From Sanguinoderma infundibulare (lineage: Eukaryota > Basidiomycota > Agaricomycetes > Polyporales > Polyporaceae): a DNA stretch of 64,000 nt. The notes below the pieces were generated by a model, which saw only the letters and a list, made by a program, of their open reading frames with translations, had not been told where the DNA came from and did not search any database. Position numbers and translations under genes: made by a program. Where the stretch lies: assembly GCA_032821775.1 (NCBI GenBank), contig JAVLRN010000005.1, positions 3,596,001 through 3,660,000 on the forward strand. The letters are read 5' to 3'. The first letter of the stretch is position 1, and every line of letters starts with the position of its first letter. Shown piece after piece: positions 49,377 to 60,799 of the stretch.

Positions 49377-49649
49377 GCTTAACGGCTTAACGGCTTAACG
49401 GAAAATGGCCGTCCTCCCCCCCGGATTTTGGTGGATATCCTGGGCAAACTTCTACCTCCAACGTATCGAGGAGACATCTCTTTGTCCCCCGCCGTGTGCC
49501 AGTCAGAGTGCGGGGGAGCGGTGCTGGTAGAACGGAGGTCGTCAGTGGCGTCGGAACTTACGGGCGCTTCGAGACCTGCTTACGGCTTATCGGCTTACCG
49601 TGCTTAACGTGCTTAACGGTGCTTAATGGCCCCGTTAAGCACCGTTAAG
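49377..49649. repeat. CTTAACGG repeats ending in a 15-base perfect hairpin
   Basis: Tandem CTTAACGG words at 49380-49402 and again at 49600-49625. 49612-49626 (CTTAACGGTGCTTAA) is the exact inverse complement of 49635-49649, separated by 8 bases (TGGCCCCG). Such short direct plus inverted repeats often mark ends of transposons or replication-stalling hairpins. No coding frame lies between. Confidence 0.8.
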
Positions 49650-50138
49650 TGATTTCCGGAAGTACTGATGCTAGCCATGCGCGACACCAGGCTGTTTCCG
49701 GGTTTCAGGTACGACCGACCTGTGAGGAAATGCCGCGTAACTCTATCAATACAGCAACGAAGATCACGAAGCTCAGGAATTGTAACCACCTAGCACAACG
49801 AATGGGTGAGACGTAAGCTGAAAACTTGTCGCCATCCGCAGTGCCAGCTTAGCGCCAGTTGGATTGTTTGTACACCGAGGTCGCCAAACAATCGCCCACG
49901 GCGTCTCCCTACCAAGCTCTGCTCTTGACCTCCATTGTCGACCTCCTCTGTGCGACGATCTCTCTGTGGGTGACCTGTATCTTGGATACCGCAAAATTTT
50001 ATGTACTCATGTTGTTCTCGACGCCAACAATTTCCGGGAAAGGCAACTTCTTGTGGGCGCAAACGTCGATTGGCACTTCACCTCCATGCGCAATTTCGCA
50101 TGTTCGCTCATGGCAGCAATCCGCTCCAGTCTGTCTGG

Positions 50139-50144
50139 TATATA
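50139..50144 (+). promoter_or_regulatory. TATA box of the 67-residue gene
   Basis: TATATA 112 bases upstream of ATG 50256, the same distance as in the left copy. Confidence 0.55.
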
Positions 50145-50255
50145 GGCTGTCGGCCTCTGGATGATGACCGCATCATCACCTAGGTTCTCAGTAACCTCTC
50201 CACAGCCAGTCAAACTTCGCTCGCACCACCACTACCCCCATCGAGCTTCACCAAG

Positions 50256-50459
50256 ATGTCCTACTCCATCTCTCCCGCATACATCTTCTTCCCCTCCGCG
50301 CCTTCCGCACCCAACGCATTCACGCTCTTCGCATCCACCCAGTCGCCGCGCGACTCCTACCACCTGTATGAGGATGCGCGCCTCCTCTGCCCTTCGAGCG
50401 GGCGCGGGGCCCAGCAGAAGACGACCAAGTCCGGCCTGAAGAAGCTCCTCGGGCTGTAG
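50256..50459 (+). CDS. Small conserved protein, 67 residues (copy 2)
   Basis: Twin of 8368-8574. Begins MSYSISPAYIFFPSAPS and ends QQKTTKSGLKKLLGL. It lacks one residue (LLCP for LVLCP) by an in-frame three-base deletion and carries a few substitutions. The 3' flank between 50460 and 50961 is homologous to 7868-8367 and holds no other gene. Confidence 0.65.
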   Translation: MSYSISPAYIFFPSAPSAPNAFTLFASTQSPRDSYHLYEDARLLCPSSGRGAQQKTTKSGLKKLLGL

Positions 50460-50961
50460 ACACTTCGCGATCTGTTCACGATCCTCCCACGACCACGCTA
50501 TCCCCAGCAGTCATACGACGCTCGTGACGCTGCCAATCGCGGCTACCGTCGCTCCTCGCATCCACACCGCCACCAGCCCTTCGCGCATCGCCTGGGCTCA
50601 TGGACGCGCATGTCTGTATGACGTGACATGGGGACCTTCCTCATTCAACCATAGGCGTGTCGCTTCGCGCTACCGTCACCGTGACCTGCCATAAACCTCG
50701 CGTCGCGCGAGTCGGCAGGCTTTCCGAGAGATCCTGATGGATACGGAGAACACTGATGATTTGGAGGATGGGCGGACGGCTTCGTCTACAGACCTATGGA
50801 CCTCGTCTGCTTACCTCTTGCCTGTACTTGTATTCGACAAATGGGTCATTCTATTCCTTAAACTTGTGCCTTTCCTCCTGGTGTCCTTCTCTCGCTTGTC
50901 CGTTTTCGACGCCGGTACGTATGGTCTTTTCCATCGCGAACCACACGAACCCACCCTGTCA

Positions 50962-51498
50962 TCAAACCATTGCCCTCACCCACGCCACGACGTCCTCCCC
51001 GCTCTCCGATGCCCTCAGTCGACAGCACCGACGAAGACGCGGGGCGCGCCTCGATCGCATCCAGTCAGAGTGGCCCGTCTGACCCCTCCACGAAAGCATC
51101 GCTGTTCTCGCCCTCGAGCACGATGAAATCGGGGGCAAGGCCTCGACGACCTCCGCGGGTGTGGCCTTGAGCAGTAGCTCGACGTAGTTCCTAGCGTACT
51201 GAGAGTACGACGGACACCCTCCTTTGCAACATCTCGTGTTCTTGGTGGCGTGGACGATGACAGTGAGGGGAAGACCGCGAGAGCGTTCGAGGACGGTGTT
51301 GAACATGGCCGGATTGATGCGCTCGTCCAGGACCAGGAGGGTCCAGAGCTCGGGACAGTCGAGCGTGACTTTACGCCAGTCCTTGCATGCAGACGTGTGA
51401 GAGAGCGATTTATGCGAGGGCTCGTTGATGTACTGGCCCTCAGCCTGCCTCAACACCGTACCACGATTCGAGGCGTCGTCGATGGAAAGACGTAGCAT
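50962..51498 (-). pseudogene. Chimera: F-box-like segment joined to hydrolase 3' end
   Basis: One open frame of 178 codons on the minus strand with two origins. The first 120 or so codons contain CKDWRKVTLDCPELWTLLVL and FNTVLERSRGLPLTVIVH, typical of agaricomycete F-box proteins (W..V.LD.P.LW...RS..PL). The rest starts LLKATPAEVVEALPPISSCS and ends ESGEDVVAWVRAMV, matching the hydrolase C-terminus (ALLKAAPAEVLEALPEFFVL..AEDVVAWVRARV) but with internal deletions and frame changes between. It lacks a recognisable F-box start. Probably non-functional; whether it is transcribed cannot be seen. Confidence 0.65.
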
Positions 51499-52039
51499 GC
51501 TCTAGGAAAATGAGCTTCAAGATATCTGGGGAAAGCTAGCGCTTAGAATTGAGGAGCGTGTGCTGGTTGAAGAGGTGCTTAAGTCGGAGAAATTCGCCTT
51601 CATGGAATGTGATTTGTTGCTCCGCGTCTGGGCATGTGGCTGCCAGCACAGGAGAAGCATCAGATTTGGACAGAAGAGACGAGATTGTAACAGTTCCGGT
51701 AGGACGTAGTGAATGGCTGAGAACTAATGCATAATGCCTTGCCACGTCGCGCGCGGTCCATGTGACAGTACGTGACACCATCGTGACGCGTGAGTGTGAC
51801 TGGATGATGGCACTGGCGCTTGCCAGTAGGCCACCTTCCTTCTCGTCCGCAAGCCTCCTCGAACTCCGAACTCGCGGCCGCTCTACCTTCACCACAGCAC
51901 CCGCATACCGTCAACGGCCTACTTCTCGCACCTTGGGTGCAGCCTGAATCCGGGCACCCGACTTGTGAGTTACCTTTATACCTCTATGCAGTGTCGCAGT
52001 ATGAGAAAACGGCCTGGCTTGATGCATTTACAGGTCCGA
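51499..52039. other. Intergenic / possible 5' part of the F-box chimera
   Basis: The minus frame 51536-51895 could be an upstream exon of the chimera, but no family match or clear junction is seen. It also serves as the upstream region of the plus-strand F-box gene at 52040. Confidence 0.3.
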
Positions 52040-53441
52040 ATGCCGCCATTGCTCCCCCCCGAACTCACCGACCACATCATTTCATTCGTCGACGAAACGC
52101 GATCGCTTTGTCGCTGTGCCTTGGTGTGCCGAGCATGGGGGCCTGCCAGTCGATACCACCTGCTCCAGAAAGTGGAAATTTACGGCCGTCCGACTCGGAA
52201 GCTCTACGACCTCTTCGTCCATCGTCTCCTTCACTCAAACTCCACGCATTCAACTCTGCATCTGTCTGAGGTAGAGAGCTTCTCTCTCCTTGGCTTCGCG
52301 GAGGGAGACCTGGATTGGTCGTTTATGCTGGAATTCGCTGGCCACCTACCCAACCTTCGTCTCCTCGAATTTTTGGGATGCGCATGGCATGCCGCTCCTC
52401 ATCGCGCTGTTTACGCCGCTTCATCACGCTTTACACACCTCTCCCACTTGCAACTCCGCGACTGCATCTTCCCCACCTTCCACGTTTTTCGGCGCATTGT
52501 CGAGTCCTTGCCTTCCTTGACCTCTTTGAGGGTTTCCGAGCTTAGATTTCTATCCAAACCTCCCGAACTACCCATACACAACCTTCCGCACAGAAAGCCG
52601 AAGTTACAACAATTGTGGATCGACATCCAGGACGATGAGTTCCACGGTGCCCTTCTACCTTGGCTTGCGCGTACCCCATCAAGATACTCTATCTGCGATC
52701 TTTCGATTGGGTCAAGTGTTCTGGACTCATCAAAATCAGACCTGTCGAGTGCACAGTATGAATTTATTGCAATGGTCGCACCCTCGATTACCACCCTGGC
52801 TGTGTCTCCTATCCCAGGTAAGTAATATGCTCTTGAACAACACCCCGCCATTTTCCTTTGGAGCTAATAACGGTTCCATTCAGGCCTTCTCAAACCCATC
52901 CAATCCTTCTCGAAATTGCGTTCATTGTCCTTCCGGTCCGTTCAAAGTCTCGGGGTGTTACAAAAAGCGTGCAATCTCTTAGGCAGCTGGACTATGTCCC
53001 CAGTTGCCGAGATACACTTCGAACAGCTGGGGGTTTACTTCGCTGACCCTGAAGACCGCCCTGAACACGTCACGGACTCCGTCGACTCGGACACGAAAGG
53101 GTCGTGGTGGAGAGAGCTGGATGTCGCTCTTGCGGGAGACAACCTCAAGAACTTGAAGAAAGTGACACTCTCAATCCGTCAGTCGCCAAGGCTGCCGTCC
53201 GTCAAGGTGCCGATCACGTCGTCTCCGATCACCCTCGCCCAGGGACAGGTCCTCAGCCAGGATACTCGGTCAACGTTTCCGAATTTATCAGCTCGAGGAG
53301 TTGACATTGAGGTGCTGGTACGTTCATCCCAGTGTCACTGCCAGTGAATTATTGACACCTAAACGGACGTATGAACAGTGGAGTTCTCCCAGCTCGCGTA
53401 CCTACTTTACTACGGTGTTAGAGCGACCGCGGCCCGGTTGA
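52040..53441 (+). CDS. F-box protein
   Basis: Probable SCF ubiquitin-ligase receptor, 424 residues. Three exons: 52040-52817, 52884-53317 and 53379-53441, exact in phase. The N-terminus holds the F-box (LPPELTDHIISFVDETRSLCRCALVCRAWGPASRYHL). It is followed by leucine-rich segments of the irregular type common in this fungal family (LEFLGCAW, LQLRDCIFPTFHVFRRIVESLPSLTSLRV). Start: ATG 52040 puts the F-box at residue 5; upstream in-frame codons come from a non-ATG frame. If the second intron is not spliced, the protein ends at 53347 instead. Target protein unknown. Confidence 0.75.
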
Positions 53442-53997
53442 CAATTCTTGTCGAAAAAAATGAGCTGACAGTAGGGCATGCAGATGTAGCGCTAGTCACC
53501 TAGATCTGAGAAGGTCACAGATGATCTCCGCAGAGGTACCTAGTACTCGAAGAAGATGAGGTCGGAAGGTATGCTATTGAAAAACCCAGTCGATCGATGT
53601 GTGACCACGTCATACGGGCGTCTCTTTTATCCGGCGACTGCTCCTTCCCCGGAGATCACGAAGTCCCATGGCACCCCAGGACCGCAAGCCTACGGAAGAC
53701 TATAATAGTTCGTTACAGACATCATTTACAAGTGCAATCCGATGGTGATGGGGAGACGCAAGATCTAGAGGTGGCTCGGCAGAGTGGCGCTTAGGAAACG
53801 TGATTGACGCGCGGGGTACCTCCAAGTTGCTCACGCCCTTCTTCCACCGATATGCGATCCTCTCTGCTGCTCGATGCTTTGACTTGCCCTCCGAACGGTG
53901 CGAGGTCTTGATGTATGAAGTGCGAAACTGCGTGCGCGCGGGATTGGAAGTACCGGTACGTTGACACTGCCAACTTTGAAAGTTCTAGCCCACAATC

Positions 53998-54260
53998 GAT
54001 CTCTCAGACCCTTTCAAATCCAAGGATCAGTCCGCTCTAGAGGGACTCGCACAGGCATGCGAACGCGCCAGGTTCGGAAGGGGAGAAGAGACGGTGCTCG
54101 ACGAGACATACTGCAAGGCGGGGAAGATGGACATCGAGTACTTCGTGAGCCGCTGTGATGTCGAGAAGACCGGGCTTCTCAACACTGTACGGTTCGCGCT
54201 GAACTGTACAAGCTGAGCCTGCTCTTAACTGCATCTGACGGTGTTGCGCCGATCGAACAA
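53998..54260 (+). pseudogene. 2OG-Fe(II) oxygenase relic
   Basis: One exon-like block reads LEGLAQACERARFGRGEETV followed by LDETYCKAGKMDIEYFVSRC and DVEKTGLLNTV. This resembles the N-terminal region of large fungal 2-oxoglutarate oxygenases (FGR..E.VLDESYRKAGKMD..). Shifted by one base, the sequence continues RAELYKLSLL, the next family motif (RAELYKLNVY). The HxD iron-binding region is not found. The frameshift and missing catalytic core mark a relic. The remainder up to 55699 has no supported gene. Confidence 0.5.
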
Positions 54261-55699
54261 CCTTCATCCAAGCTCAAAGTTTGATTACAAGGTGAGACTG
54301 TCTTCCTCACGTGTTCGATTTTCGTGGCCAGCACCGGATGTCTTAAGCCTTTCGTCACACTGGTCCGTGGCCATAGCGAGCCCTTCGGTTCGCCGGCCCA
54401 GCGCCTTCAACAACTGTCAATTTTCAGCAATCAACTGATGAGCGTTTCTTCAGGTCGCTGAACTTGTGTGTGCTGGTGTTGTGGCTTAGTGATGAGCTCA
54501 AGGTGAGTCTTAACTTCTAGCTCTACCCCCGTCGTTCCTTCTCCCAGGCTTTTGAGCGGCGTTCGCCGATGTCTCCCCATTGTACTCTAGCCATTTCCTG
54601 CCTGCCCCCGTTCGTCCATGACGCAAAGACAGTTGAGTACCCCAGACGTCACAGGGGGATCGTCAGCGTGTGGGAGTCCGAGCAACACGTTGAGCTCGTC
54701 TTCTCAACAATCCGTACGGTAAGTTCTACCTCACCTCTGGGGATATCTAAGTGACGGTCATGACTTCGCTATCTATATCACCGGCGGTATCGCGGTTCCT
54801 GTGCGGACAGAAGTCTCAGCTTGTGCTCGGATATTTGCGTATGGGACCGGTGAACACGGCGCATGAAACATGTTCGGTGGAACGTATGTCGTTGATTGTG
54901 CGGGTGGAATGACGACGCACCGTATACAGTTGTGGGGCGCCATGTGTACTTTCTGTGAGTAAACCGCTGCAATCGACCGCGTGCATGTTTCACGGGATGC
55001 TCATCCACAAATACATATCGGTCACCGGGGAGATGCATCAGTTGCGTGCGACGTCGTTTTGAGCGGCCAGGACTGCGTCCACGGAGGACGAGACGCACGA
55101 TTGGAGTCAATGATTCGCTTCTCGGTAAGGCAAAGCCTATTCTTTAAATCTCATTAACTGACTTTCGGTCTTAAGGCTGGCCGCATTTCAGTCTATTCCG
55201 GTGCCCTCGCCATTTCGACGGTACCGGCAACGAGCGTATCGCCCTAGTGGCAGCTCAAAAGCTACCGAGCTTCGCTTTGTGGAGCATCTGTTGAGCTTGT
55301 GTCTTCTCTGTTGTTGGATTCGCTGAAGGTGTCTGGACTGTATTGACCTTGTGCATCCGGACGTCGTTCCTGTGAAGCATCTGCGAGTACGAGGTTTTGG
55401 ATGGTTATATTCAAACGAACAGGGTGTGTTTGGTTCGCCGCATGCGGTCCGCATGAGCATGCGCATGCCTTGCCAATGAACGCCAAGCCATGCTTTGTTG
55501 AACAGACGAGCTCACTTGAAACCCGCAGAACGGCGCGACCCCTGTGACGTTTGCATGATGCATTTCGTCTTCAACAGTGAAGGATGTGGGAAATCGGTAC
55601 GTCGTTCGACCATAAAAACCTGCTGAAGGCGAGCAGAGCACCCCAGGTCGAACATCCCAGTCGCCCTTCGCTTACCTGCAAACCGCACTCTCCAGAAAC

Positions 55700-56167
55700 A
55701 TGATGCTCGCTCGCACCTTCGCGCTCGCTATCGTCACCCTCCCCCTCCTTGCGGCCGCCAACCCCATCGGGGCTCCCGCTGACTGCAGCGCTGGGGACCT
55801 TCAGTGCTGCGAGTCCACCGAGAAGGTCAGCGCCTCTCGGCCCACCGACCTCGCTTCCGACCTCGCTAACCTTCGCCATGTCATTTACAGGCCGACTCTG
55901 CCGCTGGCGCCGCTCTCCTTGCCTTGCTTGGCATCGTCGTCCAGGACGTCAACGTCCTCCTCGGCGTGACCTGCTCCCCGATCACCGTGATCGGCGTGGG
56001 CACCGGTGGGAGCTGCTCTGCGCAGACGGTCTGCTGCGAGGACAACAGTCACGTACGCGCCACGTGCATTCTTTGAATCGGTTACTGGCGATTCGCTGAC
56101 GATTTTATTGTCCCGTGTTGCGCAGGGTGGTCTCGTCTCCATCGGCTGTGTTCCCGTTACGCTCTAA
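55700..56167 (+). CDS. Class I hydrophobin
   Basis: Secreted amphipathic coat protein that self-assembles on aerial hyphae and fruit bodies. Three exons (55700-55825, 55891-56052, 56126-56167), 109 residues. Signal peptide [20 protein letters not shown] with likely cleavage before NPIGAP. Eight cysteines follow in the hydrophobin order: C, CC (LQCCES), C (VTCSP), C (SCSAQ), CC (VCCED), C (IGCVP). Spacing between the third and fourth cysteines is long, as in class I. Two introns at these positions are usual for basidiomycete hydrophobins. ATG 55703 follows immediately and could equally serve as start. Confidence 0.95.
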
Positions 56168-57048
56168 GGGGCGGGTGTTGTAAGGGCGCGGAGATCGAGT
56201 CGAAAGCGCGAAGTCAAGTTGTATGATAGTTGTATGCGATGTGACGTTGGGCAGATTGTGATGAAATGGTAGTGTATTAGTCGTGGTGTACTTTGTGCCG
56301 CTTCCGGTCAAAGTTGGACGTTTGCCGCAGAGTTGGGAAGCATAAGCGAGGCATCAAGAAATTCAGACGAAGTCGTCCGCCACGGATATTGGAACCAACC
56401 GACTGAGGTGCTTTGAAATCTGGTGGATGCTGCCATAACAGGTAAGAGAGACGCCGGGAAGACGTGGCCACATGTCGCGGCTCGCGAATCGATGGTTTTT
56501 TTTTTCGCTCGCTTTCACAGTCTACCTCCGTCATCGACGCTGAGGACTGGGGCTAAGTACTCCATGAACTGGTCAGAAACTTTCTCGTGGCTAGGCGACC
56601 ATCTCTACATATCCTCGCTTGCTATTTCAAGTCGGTTCTCTCGGGGAAAATAGCTAACTGGCGGTCCACACTGGTAGTAGTAGTAGGCCACAGCCCTCTC
56701 CTCGCAATCGATAGACGTGTTATGAGTGCAATTTATATCTTCGAATATACATTGCGCTCATAGCAAGTCCATCGTCACGGCGAGTCGTGGAGGGTTTCTA
56801 CCATGCATGCCACCACGGAGACGACGGCTCGGATCGGGCGGAACGAGAGATGAATTGTACATTACGAGAATACAGAGACGAAAGGTACGTAAGCATGATA
56901 TCTATACAGAAGAAAGCGTAGGGTCGAACGGATGTCATTTGGATCTTGGTCTAGCAGGCACTCCCTCATTGTGACGGAGGCTGAAGACCTGGAAGAGGTT
57001 GCCACAAGCAGCGACCTTCTTCTGGTGAATATGAGTGCAATTAGATCT
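56168..57048. other. Intergenic
   Basis: Hydrophobin 3' flank and end of the next minus-strand gene. A T9 run lies at about 56496. No gene seen. Confidence 0.4.
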
Positions 57049-59073
57049 TCAGCTGCTAACCTCATAGGAGGGGTATGCAGCTTGAAGGGCCGGGAACGAC
57101 GGCGACGACGCAGGGTACGTGCCGTCCCACTGTCTTGTTGCAAATCCCATGCCGTCGGTAGGCGCCGCAGGCGTCTGTGACTCCTTGGGGAGCCACGATG
57201 GGTCGTCGTCGTCGAAGCACCCTGCAAAGACGTCTCCGTCGCCTGGATCGACGGGGGGCATATCCCAGTACGCGTACGAGTCCGTGGTCCCTGCGACGAT
57301 AGGTGCAACACTCCACGTGGATGTCGTAGACGGGGACGTGCCATAATGATCGACGCGCGCGTTCGTGAGTTCGTTCGACGGCGCGGTAGAGGAGCAGGCT
57401 GACCAAACTTCCTCATTCTGCTGTGTCGGCTGCCTAGCGGTGTCGATTCTCTGAGAGTGCTGGATGGTGGCAGCCGGAACCAGCGTGGACAGCGATGGGG
57501 CATGTGTATCAAGAAGAGCGTTAGTGAGCGAGCTCCATGTCGAGCGACAGTGGGATGGCAGCACACTCTCCTGCTGTTGCACGGCGCTCGTTGTGGGTGG
57601 AGTCGCGGTATAGGTCTCGACGAGAGCGTGCGCGAGCTCGCTCGATGATATGCTGAAGCGGGCTGGCTGGGGCACAGCGGCGCCAGATGCATTGCTCTTC
57701 GAAGAGCTATGCAAGAAGGCGGTGGAGAGCGGTGTGGACGAACGTGCGGAGTACTTGCCGCTGACAGCGTTCGCGAGATCATCGGCGGGGTTGACCATGC
57801 CGGCAGGTGTCGTGCATGGAGGCGCGGCGTATTGGTTCGCGAGAACGTCGGGGTGTTCGCACGACGGCACGGCGGAAGGGCGGGCGGGCGAAACGTCGTT
57901 CTGCTGTGGCGGCTGCGCAACGGCAGACGTGTAGGGCCATGGAGCGTGCGGGCCAAAGGCAGGGGCATTAGGCATGGTCGAGGACGTGACATGGTTGTCG
58001 ACGAGAGCCTGTGCGCGCGTGGTGGACTGGATTGACGTCGCATGCTGGTGTCGTGCGCTGGCGTGGACATGGCCGTCGTTCGTTGGATAATACTGCGGCA
58101 TGAAGGCACCGAGGAGCGGTGGGGCGGGGATGCGGATACTCGGGGTAGAGTTGACCGGGCCTGCGTATGCATAATGGGGAGAGTTGCCAGCGCGGTTATA
58201 TTCTCCGTATGCGAACCGAGGAGAGTTGCTTGTGGAGGGACTGTACTCGCGGCTCAAGTCGACTGACATTTCGGCAATATACGTGCCTCTGTTGGATCGT
58301 GCGATCACTGGTGCGAAGCCGGTTTGGGGGGATGCGAGGATGTCGGCGTCCCTCGCGCTCACGGAGAACTCTCCGCGGGTAGGGGCGTTGAGCGGGGCAC
58401 GATTGTTGTGAGGACCACCGGCGTAAGGATAATGGAGAGTAGGTGGCGCAGGGAGGAGGGACTCCGGAGGCGAATACCAGGCTAAGCCCGACGCGGCAAG
58501 GCGAGACGAGGATGGCATCTGAGGGTGGACGTCGCGCGAGCTCGCTACTGTGAGAGGGTAGGGGAGGGTCCGGAGGGGAGCGGGCCTGGTCTTGGTCGCG
58601 GTGGTTTTGGGGATCTGCGATGGGGCTTTCGTGGGCTTTTTGCGCTGTGTCTAAGCAGCAGTCAGTAACTCACCATGGTGCGAGTCGAATGTCCGATGTC
58701 CACTTACTTTCGTTGCGGTGACCCCTTGCACGCGAGTGGAATTCACCGTAGAGTTTCTCTTTGCCGCCCGCCCCGCCCGTTGCTGTGCGTTTTGCTTGTC
58801 ATGTTTAGGCGTGCGGACCTTCTCTTCTTCAAGTTCGTCGATTCGCCGGCCATAGATGATTACGCACCGTTTGATCTTTGTCCGAAGTATGTCAATGGAT
58901 ATCCGTTCGTGAATTGGTTGACATAGGCTTACCGCCTGGTCAGGGATGCCCCTTCGCATGTGTGCAGCGGCAGACTCGCGTTGGATAAGTTCATTGGCCG
59001 TCTGCCTGTTCTCAAATTGGGGCTTTGTAACAGACATTGAGGAGTTGACAGACATTGAGGAGTTGTTGGACAT
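57049..59073 (-). CDS. Disordered protein with N-terminal coiled coil, unknown
   Basis: Three exons (58933-59073, 58708-58875, 57049-58650), 636 residues, all phase 0. Exons 1-2 encode a charged helical region (PQFENRQTANELIQRESAAA, then RRIDELEEEKVRTPKHDKQN and a KR-rich tail that may be a nuclear signal). The long exon 3 is rich in Pro, Ser, Thr, Ala and Tyr, with loose internal repeats of the pattern ELxxAxVxxYxxxxSTxS (for example SSELAHALVETYTATPPTTS, SNELTNARVDHYGTSPSTTS and DDLANAVSGKYSARSSTPLS). It ends in an acidic patch (FDDDDPSWLP). The look is that of a transcriptional regulator, but no DNA-binding domain is visible. The start may instead be a later ATG (59037) within the short repeat at 59030-59085. 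Confidence 0.6.
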
Positions 59074-60140
59074 TGAGGAGTTGTTGGTTGGAAGGGTCGA
59101 AGGGGGAAGATAGCAAGGATGCTTGGGCTGGTGGTTGGAGAAGAGTATGTTGGCGCCCGGTTCGGGTTAGCGATATGTTGGGCTTTAAGCTGAGCTGTAA
59201 AATTTCATGTAGTCGGGCGCTGAAGAAGAAGACCCTGGGTCAAATTCTCGGGCTAAAAGGGTGGATCGGTTGCTGCGACGGAGGGGGTTGGCAGGGCTCT
59301 GAGGGTGCCCATTCCAGAAGAGAAGCTGATCTGGCTGCGGTGATGTGTCTGGTTCACTAGGGGCAAGTCCACTGAACTATTCCGGCTCAGGCAAATATTG
59401 ACCATACGGTAAGCATCCTAGGATGATCTCCAAATAACATGTTTTGAGTACACGAGCTCTGTTGACCAAGTGGCACCGCCGAACTGCAGGAACACGCCCT
59501 CTCACGAGGCCTGCTTCCTGCCCCGAATTCCTCTGGATGCAAATGTTTCAGAGTGTGCTTCTCGTCCAATATCGGAGGTCCTGCTGACTGGGCGCGGAGG
59601 TGCAGAAGGGATCCTCGTAGCTAGCAGTCCAGGCATGGCGAGCCTCGGGAAGGAAGGGAGGGAACATCGCGGGCCAATGGCACTGCATCGATCACCATGC
59701 GAAGGATCGGATCCATCAGAGATGGTCCTTCCTCCCTCGGCCTGCTTTATCCCAAGACGCGGATGTTCCGCGGCGGTGAACATGTACAGCGACCGAGGGA
59801 CGACACCACGTCGTGCGGTAAGTAGCGGGAGGAGCTCTCTCAAACATCACGTACTGCAGTGTATCTGACGCAAGTCGCCTTCAGACTCATTGCAGCGTTT
59901 TGAGAAGATCCAGAGACCTAGGACAATGATGGTCAGAGAGACCATTGTTCATTAGGCGCGGGTCGAGGACAACAACTGCTAAAATCGGACACCTCTGGAG
60001 GGTATCGAGGGTGCGGCGACAGACCGACCAGTACTCCACTCTCGGGCCTAGTATGAGTTAGCTGTTTAGGTTCCCCTGATGGCGGTTTGACCCAGGCGGA
60101 CGGAACGAGCAGACCCTACTGCTGACCGGTATCCAGAACT
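59074..60140. other. Intergenic, no supported gene
   Basis: The plus frame 59470-59868 is open for 132 codons but overlaps an equally open minus frame and matches nothing recognisable. Confidence 0.35.
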
Positions 60141-60149
60141 ACTGTGCCC

Positions 60150-60256
60150 TCTGCGCACCAAGTCCCGCTTGTTGACTACTGGGACGAGAAACTCTCCAAC
60201 ACCGCCGAGAGGTGGGTGTCGACATCATTCCAGTCTCCCATCTGAGGGACAACGTT
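60150..60256 (-). pseudogene. Diverged relic of the GH78-like 3' exon
   Basis: Minus strand reads VVPQMGDWNDVDTHLSAVLE, then SFSSQ, stop, STSGT. This aligns with IVPQIGDLTDVDAGFSTLLG, then GFSSKWSTNGT in the intact genes: same spacing, with a tryptophan codon turned into TAG. Far more diverged than the other copies, so an older event. Confidence 0.6.
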
Positions 60257-60312
60257 TCACAATGCATCACCAGACACGGCGGAGTAGCCGCAAGTCAGGG
60301 ATATCAGTTCGT

Positions 60313-60775
60313 CAAATATTTGTTGGACGATAGTTATCATTTTATCAGAATTCTTGAGCCCAATGACTATCAGGCCCCCCACAAATATTTTGTGCCTCCC
60401 CCCGAGATATTTCGAGGCGTCATGCGGGGCCACTCCAGATATTTCGGCTATACGTACAAATATTTACCTCGTCCTGTGGACATTGGCCATGTAGTAGATA
60501 CTCCCCTGGGGACTCCCCCAAATATTCTGAAATATTTTGAAATATTTCAGTGCACGCCAGGAAAGAGGGGGCATGCCCCGCTCTCAGTGATGCCCCAAAT
60601 ATTTCGAGCTGGCCCAAATATTTGAACAGCCTGAAATATATAGAAAGCCTGAAATATTTTAATAGCCTCAAGGAGGACATCCATTCATTAGATATTTCAA
60701 AATAAACTCAAATATTCGAACTCCAGTCCGCCGGGAACATCTCCCCGATATTCAGCAGCAAGAACAAATATATTG
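60313..60775. repeat. Cluster of AAATATTT-type palindromes
   Basis: About twenty occurrences of AAATATT / AATATTT, often full palindromes AAATATTT, in about 460 bases, in otherwise GC-balanced sequence. Spacing is irregular (about 10-50 bases). Several are preceded by CC or CTG (CCCAAATATTT, CTGAAATATTT). Confidence 0.85.
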
Positions 60776-60799
60776 AAGATCATGTAGACAAACCAGGCT

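Larger units (their letters stand above)
49800..51180. repeat. Right arm, inverted duplication segment A
   Basis: Reverse-complement match of 7600-8990. It keeps the uninterrupted sequence that is split by the insertion in the left arm. Confidence 0.85.

Noticed and set aside
56862..58172. 436-codon minus-strand frame over the disordered protein gene
   Set aside because: It is an alternative frame of exon 3. The frame ending at 57049 joins in phase to two upstream exons, whereas this one gives Arg/Pro-rich noise.
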